Shown here in pieces: positions 44,901 to 58,900 of a stretch of DNA of 64,000 nt. Made by a program: the position numbers and the translations under genes. The DNA comes from Phoronis australis (lineage: Eukaryota; Phoronida; Phoronidae), in the NCBI GenBank assembly GCA_002633005.1, contig NMRA01000883.1, positions 7,929 to 71,928 of the forward strand, written 5' to 3'. How positions within the stretch are numbered: the first letter of the stretch is position 1; every line of letters starts with the position of its first letter. The notes beneath the pieces are model-generated. The model was not told the DNA's origin and made no database searches. It saw only the letters and a program-made list of their open reading frames with translations.

Positions 44901-47900
44901 GGAAATATAGAAGCTGATGTTAGCCAAGATTTTCTCAACGATGCGCGACTTCCGCGCTACAGATTACACATGTATCGTTTCTTTCGCGTTTGATTGTCCC
45001 ACTCCGTAACAGTGTCAGAACTACAGCATGATTATGGCAAATAAATTATACAAAATACAGTTGGAAACCTTATTCCATTGAATCGCCATACATACATGTA
45101 CTTACCACTAACTGGTCTATCGCTGTCTAGTGACAAGGTGTCTCTTATCGAGTCTCTATTTTAGTGTAATAATTTCTAGGTCTTATGCAAGGCCAGATAT
45201 TTCAGTAGAGAGCAGAGTACTTATAGCCAGTGGAAGTCAAGTGACAGAAAGCTATTAGGAATCGAGGTAAGTACTCGTCTACTATGCATGGTTTTGGCTC
45301 AGACAAAAAGCAAAACGTCCACTACCTCGGAGACAGAGCGCTATTTTTCCAGGCCTTTCCTTACCATCTAAACGTATATGCAACGTCAATGAATGGGAAT
45401 TCGATATTTACTAGTGTATCCTAACCGACAAAATTTTCTCTTTTTCCACGTTTCTCCCGTGGATGTGTTCACTTAAAAAAGATGAGGCAGGAAAATACTT
45501 GGAAGATTATATTGCTTTGCTGTAAGCGAAATTATATCCAAACCAAAAATGATCAATTCTCGTTTATAAAATCATTTCCCTTTTCACTCCACTTCATACA
45601 TAAAACAATGTTTTCACCTACATTAAGCAGAGGAGGATCTATGGGGGTTCAGTGGTCTTAAACCTTCCATTGGGACAGGATCAAAAATAGAATATAAAAA
45701 TGAAACGTCGCCAGGAAAACGAAATCAGCTACAAAAATAAAAAAAATCTTACACGGGAGGGGAAAACCCCTCCGGACTTACCGCGATTGGCGTTTTGCGC
45801 CTTGGATTTACGCAAATCCTAAACACCCCTTACTGAAAACGTAGATTTGCCATTGTACAATGTAGACTGTGGTAGAGTACAGTAGCACTTTTGCGAGTGA
45901 AAAATGTAGCCAAACTGATAATGTTCACATTGGAAATTCACGGCACAGTATTGCATAGTCTCGCAAAGTCTCCTAAGGTTATTGAACTTCTACCTGGTAG
46001 AGGACTGGATGACCATCTTGTTTTTTTAAAAAAATCTGTAATTACTAAAATAATCTTACAAGAAATGTTTATGTCGTTGGTCGGCTGTTTGTCGGCTAGA
46101 CGACCGGTCGACGGCCGGTCATCGACCAATTTCCGACCGGTCGGACAAAAATTCGTGATGTGTGCTGTATTTTTTAGCCAAAGCAGCAGTGTTTTGGTGT
46201 TTTCAAAATCTCATTCACTGCTTATTTGAACTCAGATTATGAACTACACAAGCAACGCCATTGAAGTAGAAGAGGGCGCTGAGATCGACATCAAACTCAA
46301 GCTTCATGTACCATACCTGGGAGACCAACCCCTGGATATTCTGACGTATGTTCCAGGAGGGGCAAAAGATGGCGCTTACTGCTCAACGGGAAACCCCATT
46401 CCACAAGTTGCTGTAGCGGACAGCTGCGGCACAAAGATAGATCGCAACAATTGGCAAGAAATTCACGCAATCAAGATTCGGGCCACAGTTGACCAAAAAA
46501 TAGAACAGGTATGACTCTATATAAAAGAGTATGCGTGATTTTAATACGACACTAACCCAATGTAAATTAAATATCTGTAACTTTCAAATTAAAGTTAGGC
46601 CTTTAGACATGTCTCTTTTATAATATTACACTTTAGACGTAATCGAGTTTGATGGTTTTTGAGATTGAACTTATAAAAGGAACTTTCTTTTGATTTTTAG
46701 AAATCTCATGCTTTACGAATTCTGAGATTAAGAACACCGGAGGTTGTGGAGGGCCATACTATCTGGTCTAACTACTATCTGCCTGATATAAAGGTAAGTA
46801 ATGAAGTTAGAATAATTGGTATTCATGACTGCATCTTGCTCTGGTGTTTAGCTGACTAAAACGAAAATGGAATTTGGCCTTTTTCCTTTATAAATGCGGT
46901 GTCATAATAATGATGCTAGGATTGTATTTCCATAGTTACACGTATCTAGAACTCGAAACCGTCAGCAACTCAAAAAAAAAACTGTCCAAAGTGCATTGGG
47001 GTTGGCCAACCCTAACATTTTGGATTGGAATATGGTACATGTAGTGATTGCCTGATGCTAAGTGTCACGACATTGAGCGATATCTGGCTCCAAACTTCAA
47101 GTCAAGACAAGAAAATATGACAATTAACTAAACTGGTAGCTAGTTCATGTAATTGCTCTTACCTTGGCGTCTTATTACCTCAGTGTGTGCTGAGGCTATC
47201 CGCTGCCTATCTGCGGATTCAGACCCGCGTACAATAGGAAGCTATATTCGATCAGCACTGTATACAATATAGTTCTTTCAATCAGGCAGACAGGTGAGCT
47301 CGTGCTGTAACTCTCCACCAATGATGACCTAGGAATGCTGTGCATTCAAGCCCATGTGTAAAATGTACTGTATGAAAGAATGGTGCATATACCGGAAAAT
47401 TACCCAAATGACGTGGATGTAGGAATAAATGGTTTGTCTATAACATAACATGACCTTGTTTTTTTCAGATATCGATCAAAGACAAAGACAGCAGTGTTTC
47501 CGTCTGCAGAAGTACCAATGACCCTCACATGAGGTCGTTCGATGGCAGGTCAGTTTGGTTCTTGTTAAACTCATTTGAAACTTTAGGCAGCGACAACACT
47601 GGACCTACTTAATGCCATTAAATACTAATTTGGAATATTCAAAAAGTCACTGAAACGGACATGTGCATATCCAAATGGAAGGTTTATCCAATGAGCATTT
47701 GTTTGAAGGATGTAACATGTTACATTTGATTGAATGGTTTCAGATATTATGAACTTCAGAAAGAGGGAGAGTTCGTGCTGTACAGACACAAAATTCAACC
47801 ATTGGAGGTACGTTAAGCGTTTATACGTCACAGCTAATAATCAGTGGCTGCACTCACTCACCCAGCCAGGCCAGCTTGGCCAATAACCTCTCAAAGAAGT

Positions 47901-50900
47901 ACATGTAGGATCACTTAGCGAAAAGCGACTTCTCCGCAAGTGTGTGGAAGACTATCGTTTCATAGCAAGATGACTGTAATATCGTGGTTCTATGGAACGC
48001 AGAACTGATTGGTTCTCACTAAAAACTTCCGGTTTTAATGAATCAAATTTTTCAGCCGATGCATCCAGCTGAGAGAACTAAGTGCAGCCAACGCGCCCAT
48101 TCGCAAATTGTATATAAAAATGAAGTTGATGATTCATATATGAATGTTAAATGCATTGCAATTAAATCTGGTCTTCTTGACACTACTTACAAAATTAAAG
48201 TCCTAGCCCCTCAGAGGCATCACTTCTCCTTTAAAAGGAAGATGGCACTGAAGATTGACTGGAATCGTCGTCGCTTGCCTTAGCACGAGATCTCGTGTGG
48301 TTAGCAACACCACCCAAACTATCATCCCAATCAGACGACACTTTGAACCGAGCAATACCTTCTATATTAAGTGAAGAATTGAGTGATTTGATGAACAAAG
48401 CCACCCCCTCCCGAGCACCTCTCTGAAACCAGTGTTGTTCTCTGTTCTGGAGCTTGGCAATTTCATTTCTGAATTCTTGACCTGTATCCTGCTGGTGAAG
48501 GTGTTGACCTGTATCCTACTGGCAAAGGGCAAAGGTGTTCCTTCTTCAGTTTTAAATCACCTCCAGGATCTTGACATTGTTATTTTGTTATGATAATGTC
48601 AAGATCCTGAGGTGCTCGGTTTTCAATTTTTTAGTAGTGTCCAGCAGACCAGATTTAATTCGAATACAATTCGTCAACTGCATTTAAGACGGACTTATGA
48701 TTATATTGCGTCACGTTTCTGTTTTCACCAGACGAAGTCATCTTAATTGTTCCGATGGATGTTTTCGTTACCCATTGAAAATTGTTACCTCACGTGAAAA
48801 AAATCAGTTTTTGCTCGCTCTGTAATCAGGGGTATAACATTTACGTTTCACATCGCTGTATGCCTTAACTATCAGAATAACATGGAAATAAGTTGGTCTT
48901 GACGAAGACGTCTAAGCTCTTAACTTTCCGTCTGCACAGGATCTAATCTATGAATTCCTACTTGATTGTCATATGTGTACGCTAGGTGCATGCCCAATAC
49001 AAAAGCTGTGGAAGAAACAATCGCCCACCTTATTGCAACTGCGCAGTGGGTATCCTGGCCGCAGGTGACGTCATATTGTTTGATAAATGTGGGCGAGGCG
49101 TGATTGACATCAGTGCGTGGGGTTCGATGAACAGACTGCGACTGGCCACCCGTGGTTCCTGCTCGCAGTTGAGAGGGACCCGAATTCTACAGGAAAATGG
49201 CGGGCGAAGATATGTGGTAATTTCAATGCTCACCTCCTGTGTCGGTATTGTGATAAATGATTATAAAACGCCGCGTAATGTAACACGTATTTTAATGCAC
49301 ACAATATTAATTTTTGTCATCTGGCTCAGAAACCACTGTTTAAATTTATAAACGACAGTTAATACTGTCTTGTCATATGTTAGCCTAAGACCAACAAAAT
49401 TAGTATGTGTTCGCGATGTGACGTGGTTCGGGTTCACATTTATTTAAAGAGTTCCCACCATGACCCTTAGACTCAAAAAGAATTTTATAAATTCATCTTA
49501 AAGGATTTAATAGCATCACCTCTTGCTAAGGAAAAGCCAAAATTATTAAAATATACTTTTTCTTTTATCTGGGTGGTAATGGGAGGAAGACTGTCTCCGA
49601 TGTTGTTGATTTTACCAATGAGGAATTGTGAGGAAAGTTCGAGGAGAGCCGCATTTTTCAGACATGAAAGGTGCATTTATGGAGGCTGTAGTCACAGCAA
49701 CTTGGCTGAGAATGTCCATTAGTTCAAAAATTAACTGATACATAAAAGTTGCACTGAACTGAAATCGGTTTGTGCACCGAACGAGTGTGGAATTTCAGCC
49801 GTCCAGAACATGCAATTCAATAGAGAGCCACATTCTTTGGCACATTTCAAGGAATCGTGTTTCGACCAAATCCAAAACAGCGTTACGATGAAAGACTCGC
49901 CACCCTGTAAGTTTATTTGAAAATTTTATAAATAATGAGCAAACTACTTCCATGTGAGGGCGATCGAGTGATGCCAGTCATCCTACTCTGGCCCAGATCG
50001 AGTGATGCCAGTCATCCTGCTCTGGCCCAGATCGACTGATGCCAGTCATCCTACTCTGACCCAGATCGAGTGATGCCAGTCATCCTACTCTGGCCCAGAT
50101 CGAGTGATGCCAGTCATCCTACTCTGGCCCAGATCGAGTGATGCCAGTCATCCTACTCTGGCCCAGATCGAGTGATGCCAGTCATCCTACTCTGGCCCAG
50201 ATCGAGTGTTGCCAGTCATCCTACTCTGGCCCAGATCGAGTGCTACGTCAAATAGGCTTATGCATTGTGTTTAGACGGTGATCATTCTATCATGGCAATA
50301 GAAAATACGAGTGACCCAGGTTTACTGTGTCATTTTTCAGTGTCGATTTTGTGAATATTGACCACCACTTGGTTGTGGGTCACATATGTCTGCAGCATTT
50401 CCGTGCAAGTGGGTCACGTTCATACTGCCGCAAACTTGACGAAAGTTCGCAAACTTGGAAATCGAATTGATTGTCTGGTTCTTCAAGTACTTGGGCATAA
50501 TGCACGTATATACTCTCTTCTTCTGTCTTCATAATACATGTAATTGTCCAGTTCTCGCTCAAAGCCGTCCTCGTCTTCTGATCAGCTGAGACCCGCCATT
50601 GCAATTGATTGTCAAGTAACCTAACGTCTTCCCCCCATTACATCATTTCGCGGAGAACTTGAAACTAACTAGTTTTTCTTCAAAATGTGAAAAAAATCCC
50701 GACTCTTTGGCATAAAAAGTGCTCATTTTGATTAAACTTTATGGTATCCATTTCATTAGCTCACTGAAACTCCATAAACAAGAAAGTGCATGGTGGAAAC
50801 TCTGTAACACACTCCATTATTCCAGGTCCAATTGCACATTGGCACTACCGTCACTGTCGAAGATTCGTGGAGTTCCTTCATTAACCTTTACGTTGAAGCT

Positions 50901-52891
50901 TCCGGGAAGGACTGGCAACTGTCAGAGGGTCTGTGTGGCCTATATGACAACGACTGCTCCAATGATCTTATTCCAAGAGGATCCCAGACCTTGCCATCAG
51001 GTTACCACACAGGTTGTGGATATCTATACCCGTATCACCCTGAAGTTTTTACTGAGAGCTGGAGGTGAGGTGCTAACGTGGAAAAAAATCTTTCTGAAGT
51101 GTATTGCATTCGCGTCAGATATCGCAGTACTGTTTTGGAGCCCTCTAGCGCTCGCTTCGTACACAGCTTCGAATAGTGCTTGGTCATTATCCACATACTT
51201 GTCAAGGTAATCCACTTTGTAATTAAATTCTTCGACTAATTGGAATCCACAAGGTTTTTTACATTGCTCTATGTTTTATTTTTCGTTTCAACACTTTGCC
51301 TGATCTTTGGTTCACAAGTTTGTCGATAACAGATTGCAAATTCCTTTCTGTCCTGAGAAATTTGATGTCACCTAAGACAAGAGTACATGTAGGCAGACTT
51401 TATAGCATTTGGATACACCTGACGCACTGTATTGGCTGTTGCGATTTTGTAAATCTCTACAAAAGTCACAAGCAAGGACAAGCCCAAATCTAGGGGTGGG
51501 AATGAATGTCTGCTTCTCGTTAATCACGGAACCTTTTCCTTTACTTCCATTCTCAGCGTACTTTGCAGGAAAAGGTTCAAAATGTGCTCACATTTCTAGT
51601 ACGCAAATATGCTTGCCATTGTCGTGTGAGCCGAGTCAGTCACGGTGTCCCCTAAAGATTTATCCGTGTCCAGGAAGAAATTCAACCACCTTTTCAGAAT
51701 TGTTAACATACAGTCTCAGTGTGTATAATGATACATGTAGGGCTCTACCCACATTCAATACCTCGACACGTTTAATGTGCACAATGGTGACAACTCGATG
51801 ACTTCCGCTGTTTTTGACCTGCTTCAATCCTCCACTGTAATAGTACAGTCGTAAAAGCCGCCCGAAGAAAAAACATGATAGACAGGTGTTGGTTTTCAAG
51901 TTAAAACAAAAATATTTTCACGCACTCGTAACTCGTTATACAACGCAATATCAAATTTTTCAATTTGACGGGAAATGTCCAGCGTCCTAAATGAACGTTT
52001 TGTTTACGGAAAGTGCTACTGTTGGTCTTGAAATAATTAACAACCTTTCTGGGCAATTTTCTTAAGCCTTGTCAGGTTTAAGCCTATTTCGCCGCTGTAT
52101 CTTCCCATTTCAGTAGCTTCACATGAGCACATTGAATGGCACCCAAATTTAAGCATGGTCGTCAACGGAGCATTTTTGTTTAACCACGTTTGAGAAAATG
52201 TTTAAACAAAAATGCTCCGTTGAGAAAATGTTTCGTACAATTATCGTGCATCACTTACTACTTCTTGCGAAACCGTTTGACAATATACGGTGGTTGGCAC
52301 GGGCAGGTTAGAGATTACAAGGTTAGTCAAATGTTCAAGGTTGGAGAAATTATCCCCTAAAACATTTTGCTATGGCTCTATTGGCCACTTTGTTTTTCAT
52401 TGTGCACGTCCCACATCTTTGAATTCCGTGGTTTCAGGCTCTGATTGCAATCCCCGATCCCAAAAGATAATTATGGAGTCAGCAGGACCATTGGCTAATT
52501 GGATATTCTATTCTTAGGGTGGGGAAGGACAGAAGTATTCTATATTGGAATTCAGAGATATTTAAAGTCGACTCGCGTTTAAGTGATTTTGGTGGCCACG
52601 TGTACTGTACGTGCGGTGAAGACGGCGTTGTTGACTTTGGTACTCAATGCAAAATTGGAGGAGATGTGCCGGTGTGCGACCCAAAGGCATACCAGAGGGA
52701 TGTTTCAGACAGTAGATTTGAAGCGTGCCGCCGACGAAGAGACACGACCTGGCACGATCACTTAGACTTTCTAGATTACGACGAAAGTGATTACTTTTTG
52801 GTGGCCCAGCCCCGTGCAGACGATGATGTTACTTTCCACAATCATTTCCAGGTAAGTTGACAAACGGAATTATTGTTGTCAAAAAACACAC

Positions 52892-52950
<59 letters not shown>

Positions 52951-55900
52951 AGTAGGAAGGTGGTTGTGTATGTTTGTGAGTGTGTGTGTTTGTGTGTTTG
53001 TTTGTTTGTGTGTATGTGTGTGTGTGTGTTCATGCTGGTACATGTATATGTGTGTGTACCAAAATTTTGTCTTTGTTTATGTAGTACATGCTCGACGAAG
53101 TCGCTGCTAGCGAGAATGTACGTGATTTCAACTCTTGCGATGAAAGCGGATTTATGTGATTTATAAATTGGCAGTAGATCTGCTATACATGTAGTGCCTT
53201 CCACAATACGAATTGCCCCAGAACAAGTTGTAACGAGTTGTCATTCTGTTTAATAGTGGTGTGGACGCTATTTGCCCTGGAACAGCTTTACCCCTCAGTG
53301 ACAACTTTCCCCTCCTTTTCGAAGTAGCATATAAACAACTTTTCCTAGGGCTACTTTTCAAACCCAAATCGTCGTGTGGACTCAAACCTGCAGACAATCG
53401 CGATGTAATTACTAACTACGCGCTTGCGCAGGTACACACATATGGTTGCTGTCCAATGATCCTTGGTACAATTTGTATCGCGGAAAGAGGGAAGTTGGTC
53501 AATGATAAAAAGTTCTAGATAAACTCGTAATTTGAATTTCTCTTAATGTGAGGCAGGTTGTGTAAAATATCAGGCACTTGGTTGCAATTTCAGGATATTT
53601 TGTATTGTTCAACGTGCAATTTCGTGTGGTTTTTATACATCAACTTGAAATGGTTTATTCACAAAAGTGGCAGGTGGTTTGATTCGCTTTTAATACATTT
53701 TACAGACAATTGCCAACCTCCTGGAAGTTCTTCCCTGTCAATAGCTGTGCTGACGTGAAAATTTAAGCCAATCACACATATACATGTAGGTTCTGTCTCA
53801 AACATTTCTGCAACTACATGTTTGTCATTTCACAGTCATATTATCAGTGAGTATTCAAAAGTCGCGACTCCGACGTGATAATTTTTGATCGTCACTGTGC
53901 AATGGGAACCAGCAGAAGTGTAACATGCCGATAGCTGAGCTGACAGCTCACGCCAAGACGGCAATTGAATGGCATAGTGACTAATTCATCCAATTGTTTT
54001 CTACTCGGCGTGACCTGACTCCTCAACTTTCGTTCAGTTAATGCACAGAGTTCAGAATGTTGCGCCACGTCTGCAATGGCCGGCATCGCAGATTTTTGTT
54101 CTTGGGATATCATGGCAGTGAATTTCAGGTGGTAATGAATGAGGGTTTGTTGATTTCAGCGTCGATTAAAAAGATCCACTCAATATACCAATGAAACAGC
54201 TCACGCCTTCTGCCACAAGTACATCTTTGATACAGAGGCAGGAAAAAGATGCAGCGAACTTAATGTCGAGACAGATGCACCGATTGAATCATGTACTTTA
54301 GATCTCGTGGTACGGCCTGCATTTTTACTTATTACAGTTTGCACTTGATTCACCTGGTCAAACTCAGGCAACTGATTGGTTTTCGATGACGATCTGCCTA
54401 CAGACCAATTACACGTAGATGTCTTAGACGATTGAGCCGGACGTACGGCCAATAAAAATGTGTTTCCGTAGGGTTTAAAGAGCATATTATTGAATATTTC
54501 GAGATGTACTCATCTTTCTGGGGGAACTGCACCAACCAACGTGAATATTACAAGGCTTTCGATAAAACGTTTAATGTTAAAGAAAAACTTTTACCTTGTG
54601 TTTTAAAAGTAGGCTTTGTGCACGTTTTCAGAATGTTTCTGTGCTTAATGTACATGTATGTTGTATGTAACGCAAAACAAATCTTCTATTTGTGATTCGT
54701 CTATAACGGGTATTTTGCACAGAAACCTGGAGTAAATTTGTAAGGAACTTGTTTTTTGAAATAAGGGTAATAAATTTTGTTAACATGAGTTATCCATGTG
54801 CTTTCAGGCCACCAATGACCCTAACTGGGCGTCCGCAGCGCTGGACACTATCAAACATCAATGCACGGCGGAACTGGATAAAAACACCACACGCTGGGTA
54901 CAGGCGTCTGGCTCCAATTTCACTGTTCCTCCACCGGATATAGAGGGCGTTTTATGTTTCAACGAATGCAACAATAATGGGGACTGTGTCAATGGTAGGT
55001 GTGGAGTTTAATGTCGCACGTTTGCAAATGTCTCACGCCTAATTATAATCGACAAACCAACTAAAAAGTAGATAGTCTCCCAATCAGAGTGAATAACAAT
55101 TCATCACGCAGACTATTGTAGTTGAACTAGGTTCCCAAAATGTCGGCGACACCATGCAGTGTGCAGAATTCTGTACTCTGTTAAAAATCATACTTTCATA
55201 AGAACTTACTATAATGCTGCACTCTACTGATGATCGAAGGTTATGCGCGTGCGTAGTGATCAGGCTGTACAAGACGTGGTCGAGGACTTGACACCTGGAT
55301 GGGTTGTGGCTATTTCAAGAACCCCGCATGAAATGACAGTGTAAGACCGGAATGGATTGCGTGGGAACTGAACGGTTGTTGAATTCTTGTGGAAATTTAA
55401 GAAGCTTACAACATTGTTATTCACTTTGGTGAGCTTATCCCTCCAATAAAACCTTACAGAGTAAGGTATTCGTCTTCAAGTCCATTTATGCAATGGGAGC
55501 TGATCATTTCACATTTCGATTCACTTTCCAACCATCATCTTGGTGCTGTTCTCTTCAAGTTTGTTTTCACATGACTTGCTCAATCGCAGTTGGATTCTGC
55601 GCTTTCGTGACAACACAGATTCTCCAACATCACAAAGTACACTGTACGTCACAAGCGGCACTGGTTTAGCGTCCATGAGTGAAGGAACAAGGTCAATGAC
55701 ATTTGATTGACACTTATTTGGAGATTTTCAAGACATGCTTCCTCAGTTTTGTATGTGAATGCAAGGGCACGCTTTTTGTGATCTCTTTCTTCCCAGATCG
55801 AACACGGCTATTCGTTTCAGTGTATAACGTGCGGTAATTTCGGATTCATTGGCCTTGTATACATGTACAAGTACGTCTTATTCGTCTCATACGGGTCTGA

Positions 55901-58900
55901 CGACAGTAACGGGAGGTCTCCTAAACTGTACACCTTAACATAACTTCAGTGTAGACTATTACACCTTCTGTTTACCGTAGGCTCGTGCTCGTGCTTCGAA
56001 GGTTTCGCAGGCCCCGATTGTTCCATCAACACCACTGCTTCCCCAATACTGTTCTACACACCCATATGTGACAGGAAGACGCGTCTGTGCCGAACAAATC
56101 CTGTCATTGGGGACAATTTCTTGGAAGGCGACAACTTGACATGCCACTTTAACGAGCAAAAGGTATGACTTGTACTCTATTAACCAAAACATCATTTGGC
56201 GTAAAATGATACACAGTGCTGTAAAAACGTTTGATGAGCTTCGTTTAGTAGTCCCAGGATAATTACGGCGACAATTGTTTGCTTACGGAATGGAAAGAGT
56301 GATTTCTTGCCTTTTATTTAAGATGTCACTCTCATCGACCAATTACACCAGCTGCCGCCATTCTGCTAGAAAAGGCTAGAAACCCCCAAAGAATAGTCGG
56401 GAAACGTTCTTTCACTGATATCATTTTGTCTGGCCTTGCGCAATCTTGATGTTTGACGAGATTATGTTGTTTACGGAACGCTCATTTGCTTGTTGCGTAC
56501 CGTAAACAATGCTGTTCAAATAATGAAGAGCATTAGTCGAATGCCACTGTTGTCAAAAATGTATAGATACACCAGTTAATTACATAAAGGCACTAGTTCG
56601 TTCAATTTTATTTATAAGCGTGGAAACTACATTTGTGGGGTGTCTGTTTTCGCCACATACGCTTCCTACTATTATTCCTCCACAAATGCATGTCATGCTA
56701 CTTGTGGGTGGTAAGGAGTGAATGCATGGATACATAGGTCTATCTTGCTTTCCAAATAGATCAACTCCACGGGAATGGTGACCGTCACCAACTCTAGTAT
56801 TTCAAAGACTGCTAAGTTTGAGAGTTATGCCGAAGTCACGTGCCCAATCCCTGAAGCCCACGAGCTCGCCGACCAGTCCCGTGAAACTTACGAACCGATC
56901 GCGTATAAAGTGCATGTTAGCAACGATGGAGTACTGAAGAGCAGATATGGGGTACTGCTTGTATTCAACTCCGTTTGTTATACGTGTAACATCAACACGA
57001 CAACATGTGTGGAAAATGTAAGTTGACAAACTTGGTTATATCATCTTAATTGAGGGATTACATCAACAGCAATATACGGGCGCCATGCATAAAACTAACA
57101 GAATAAGAATGTGATCTAGTGAATTAAAGCGGATAACAATGAGGTTAGGCTTGGCTGTTGTTCCAAGTTGAACTTGCGCCACGCTTTGCTATAAAATGAT
57201 CTACATCTCTGATTGGCGTACATCCTAGGGGGATTGGGTATCGATAGAGTGTCAGATGTACCATAGTAACACGATATTACCTGTGTGCATGTCAACATCC
57301 ATAATCCAGTGCTCATCAAATCCATTGTCAATTTTAGATATCATATTATATCTTCAATTTAGTGATTTTCATATTTCCATGGATACATTTTCCAGTTTGA
57401 ATCAGATTGCCATCAGTACCATTATTACACGCCAACCATTATTACACGCCAACAAGTATACAGTGTGTGATGGCGATATGACGTGCAGGTGTTCTTGTTA
57501 GAAAAATGTAAGTTTACATCGTTATCACTTCCGAAAACTTATTAATTAACCGTTATTTTGAGTTGCAAATCCATGGACTAACTTACTCATGTATTGGCTG
57601 GCTCAACTTCTTACACCTTAATCATACGTAACCCAGGTAACGGTGAAAACGAGGTAAAAGCGGCAAACCAAGATGGCCGAGTCGCATTACTGAGTTCTTT
57701 TGTGTACGAATGATGCGAGATACGGCATAGAGTTATCTTTTCTCAAATTTTAAACAGAGCAGGAGCAGAAACGCAACCAGTGGGTAATAAATTTACGTCG
57801 GAATTTGTGGTGTTAATACTTTCAGGTAAGTCGCGAAGAAAAATATCGCGTTTCAATTTCGTAGTAAGGAACACTGATCACTAGCAAGACAACTGTGAAC
57901 TGTGCAGTCAGGTCACTCGCACACCTTACTTTTAAAATATTTAGAATATCCATATTTTCGCACAAAAACATGGAAATTGTGCCAATTTGCTTTTTTGTAG
58001 CAGCGTGCATCAAAATTTTTCAAAGTTAAATCTTCACCGATTGCAAAGTAGCCGGTTGAGCATGCCTTTCAGTTGAGCAAAAGTCGCCATGTTGTTGGTA
58101 CCGCCAACGGGTTTTGTGAGCACTTCTATCACTCAATAAAATGAAATCTGGTGAAAACTGTTGAATCGCGTAGAACAGTAGGTAAAGCATTTAATTTTAC
58201 CATAATTTTTTGGTTTTAAGCAGTTTTAAACTCGTTACGTATGCCGTTCTCGTCCAAGATGTCCAATCTGATTCACAAAAATTGCAATAACGTTGCACTG
58301 CTTAACCCGATTTTGATAATTTTTCGATTTTTATTGAGTGGGATGCTTTGTGTTTCCGATGTTATCGAAGTATTTTTTTAAAACTAAAGAATAACGGTTC
58401 GATCGCCCTATCAGTAGTCAAAACTACACAGCAGCCTTGTCTCCAAGCCTACAGATGGCGCTGATCGGTTTAGCCATGTGAGGAAAATACCTTCTACTGG
58501 ACGGGGGTCGCAATGATTGGCCGCTGCCTTGACGTCAATGGAACAAATTCATTAGTCGTTGTTGCTGCCATTCATGAAGGAGAAGGCATTGCTTTGGCAT
58601 TGTTGGAAATAAAAGTTGTTGGCGTATATATTTTTGATTCATTTTTATTAAGATATAGGAATTAATCTGTTTCCCAATCAAAATATATCATTTCTGCAAT
58701 AAGACCTAAATTGTTACACTATTCCCTTGTTTTAAATTTTGGTATTATACTTCAGAAAATATAAAAATTGATACAATTTCATATTACTCGTGATATTACG
58801 CCGATTTCCGTAAAAATATGTCAGAATACTGACACATTGATTTCCTCTGACCAAGCATCAAATGGCTAACCACTTCAGCGCCATCTTCATGCTTCGGGAC

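Noticed and set aside
46085..46143. Cluster of GACCGGTCG palindromes upstream of exon 14
   Set aside because: Striking but short; looks like local duplication of a palindromic 8-10-mer with no further structure.
49962..50243. Regular repeats that could suggest a CRISPR array
   Set aside because: Units are contiguous with no spacers, and the context is an intron of an animal gene.
52842..53204. Long frames on both strands rich in C/V and T/H
   Set aside because: Produced by the TA/TG microsatellite after exon 20.
57393..57500. Possible exon after TTTTCCAG with cysteine-rich reading
   Set aside because: Exon 24 joins exon 25 directly in phase 0 with a sensible Cys pattern; this segment stops or changes frame and contains a local duplication.
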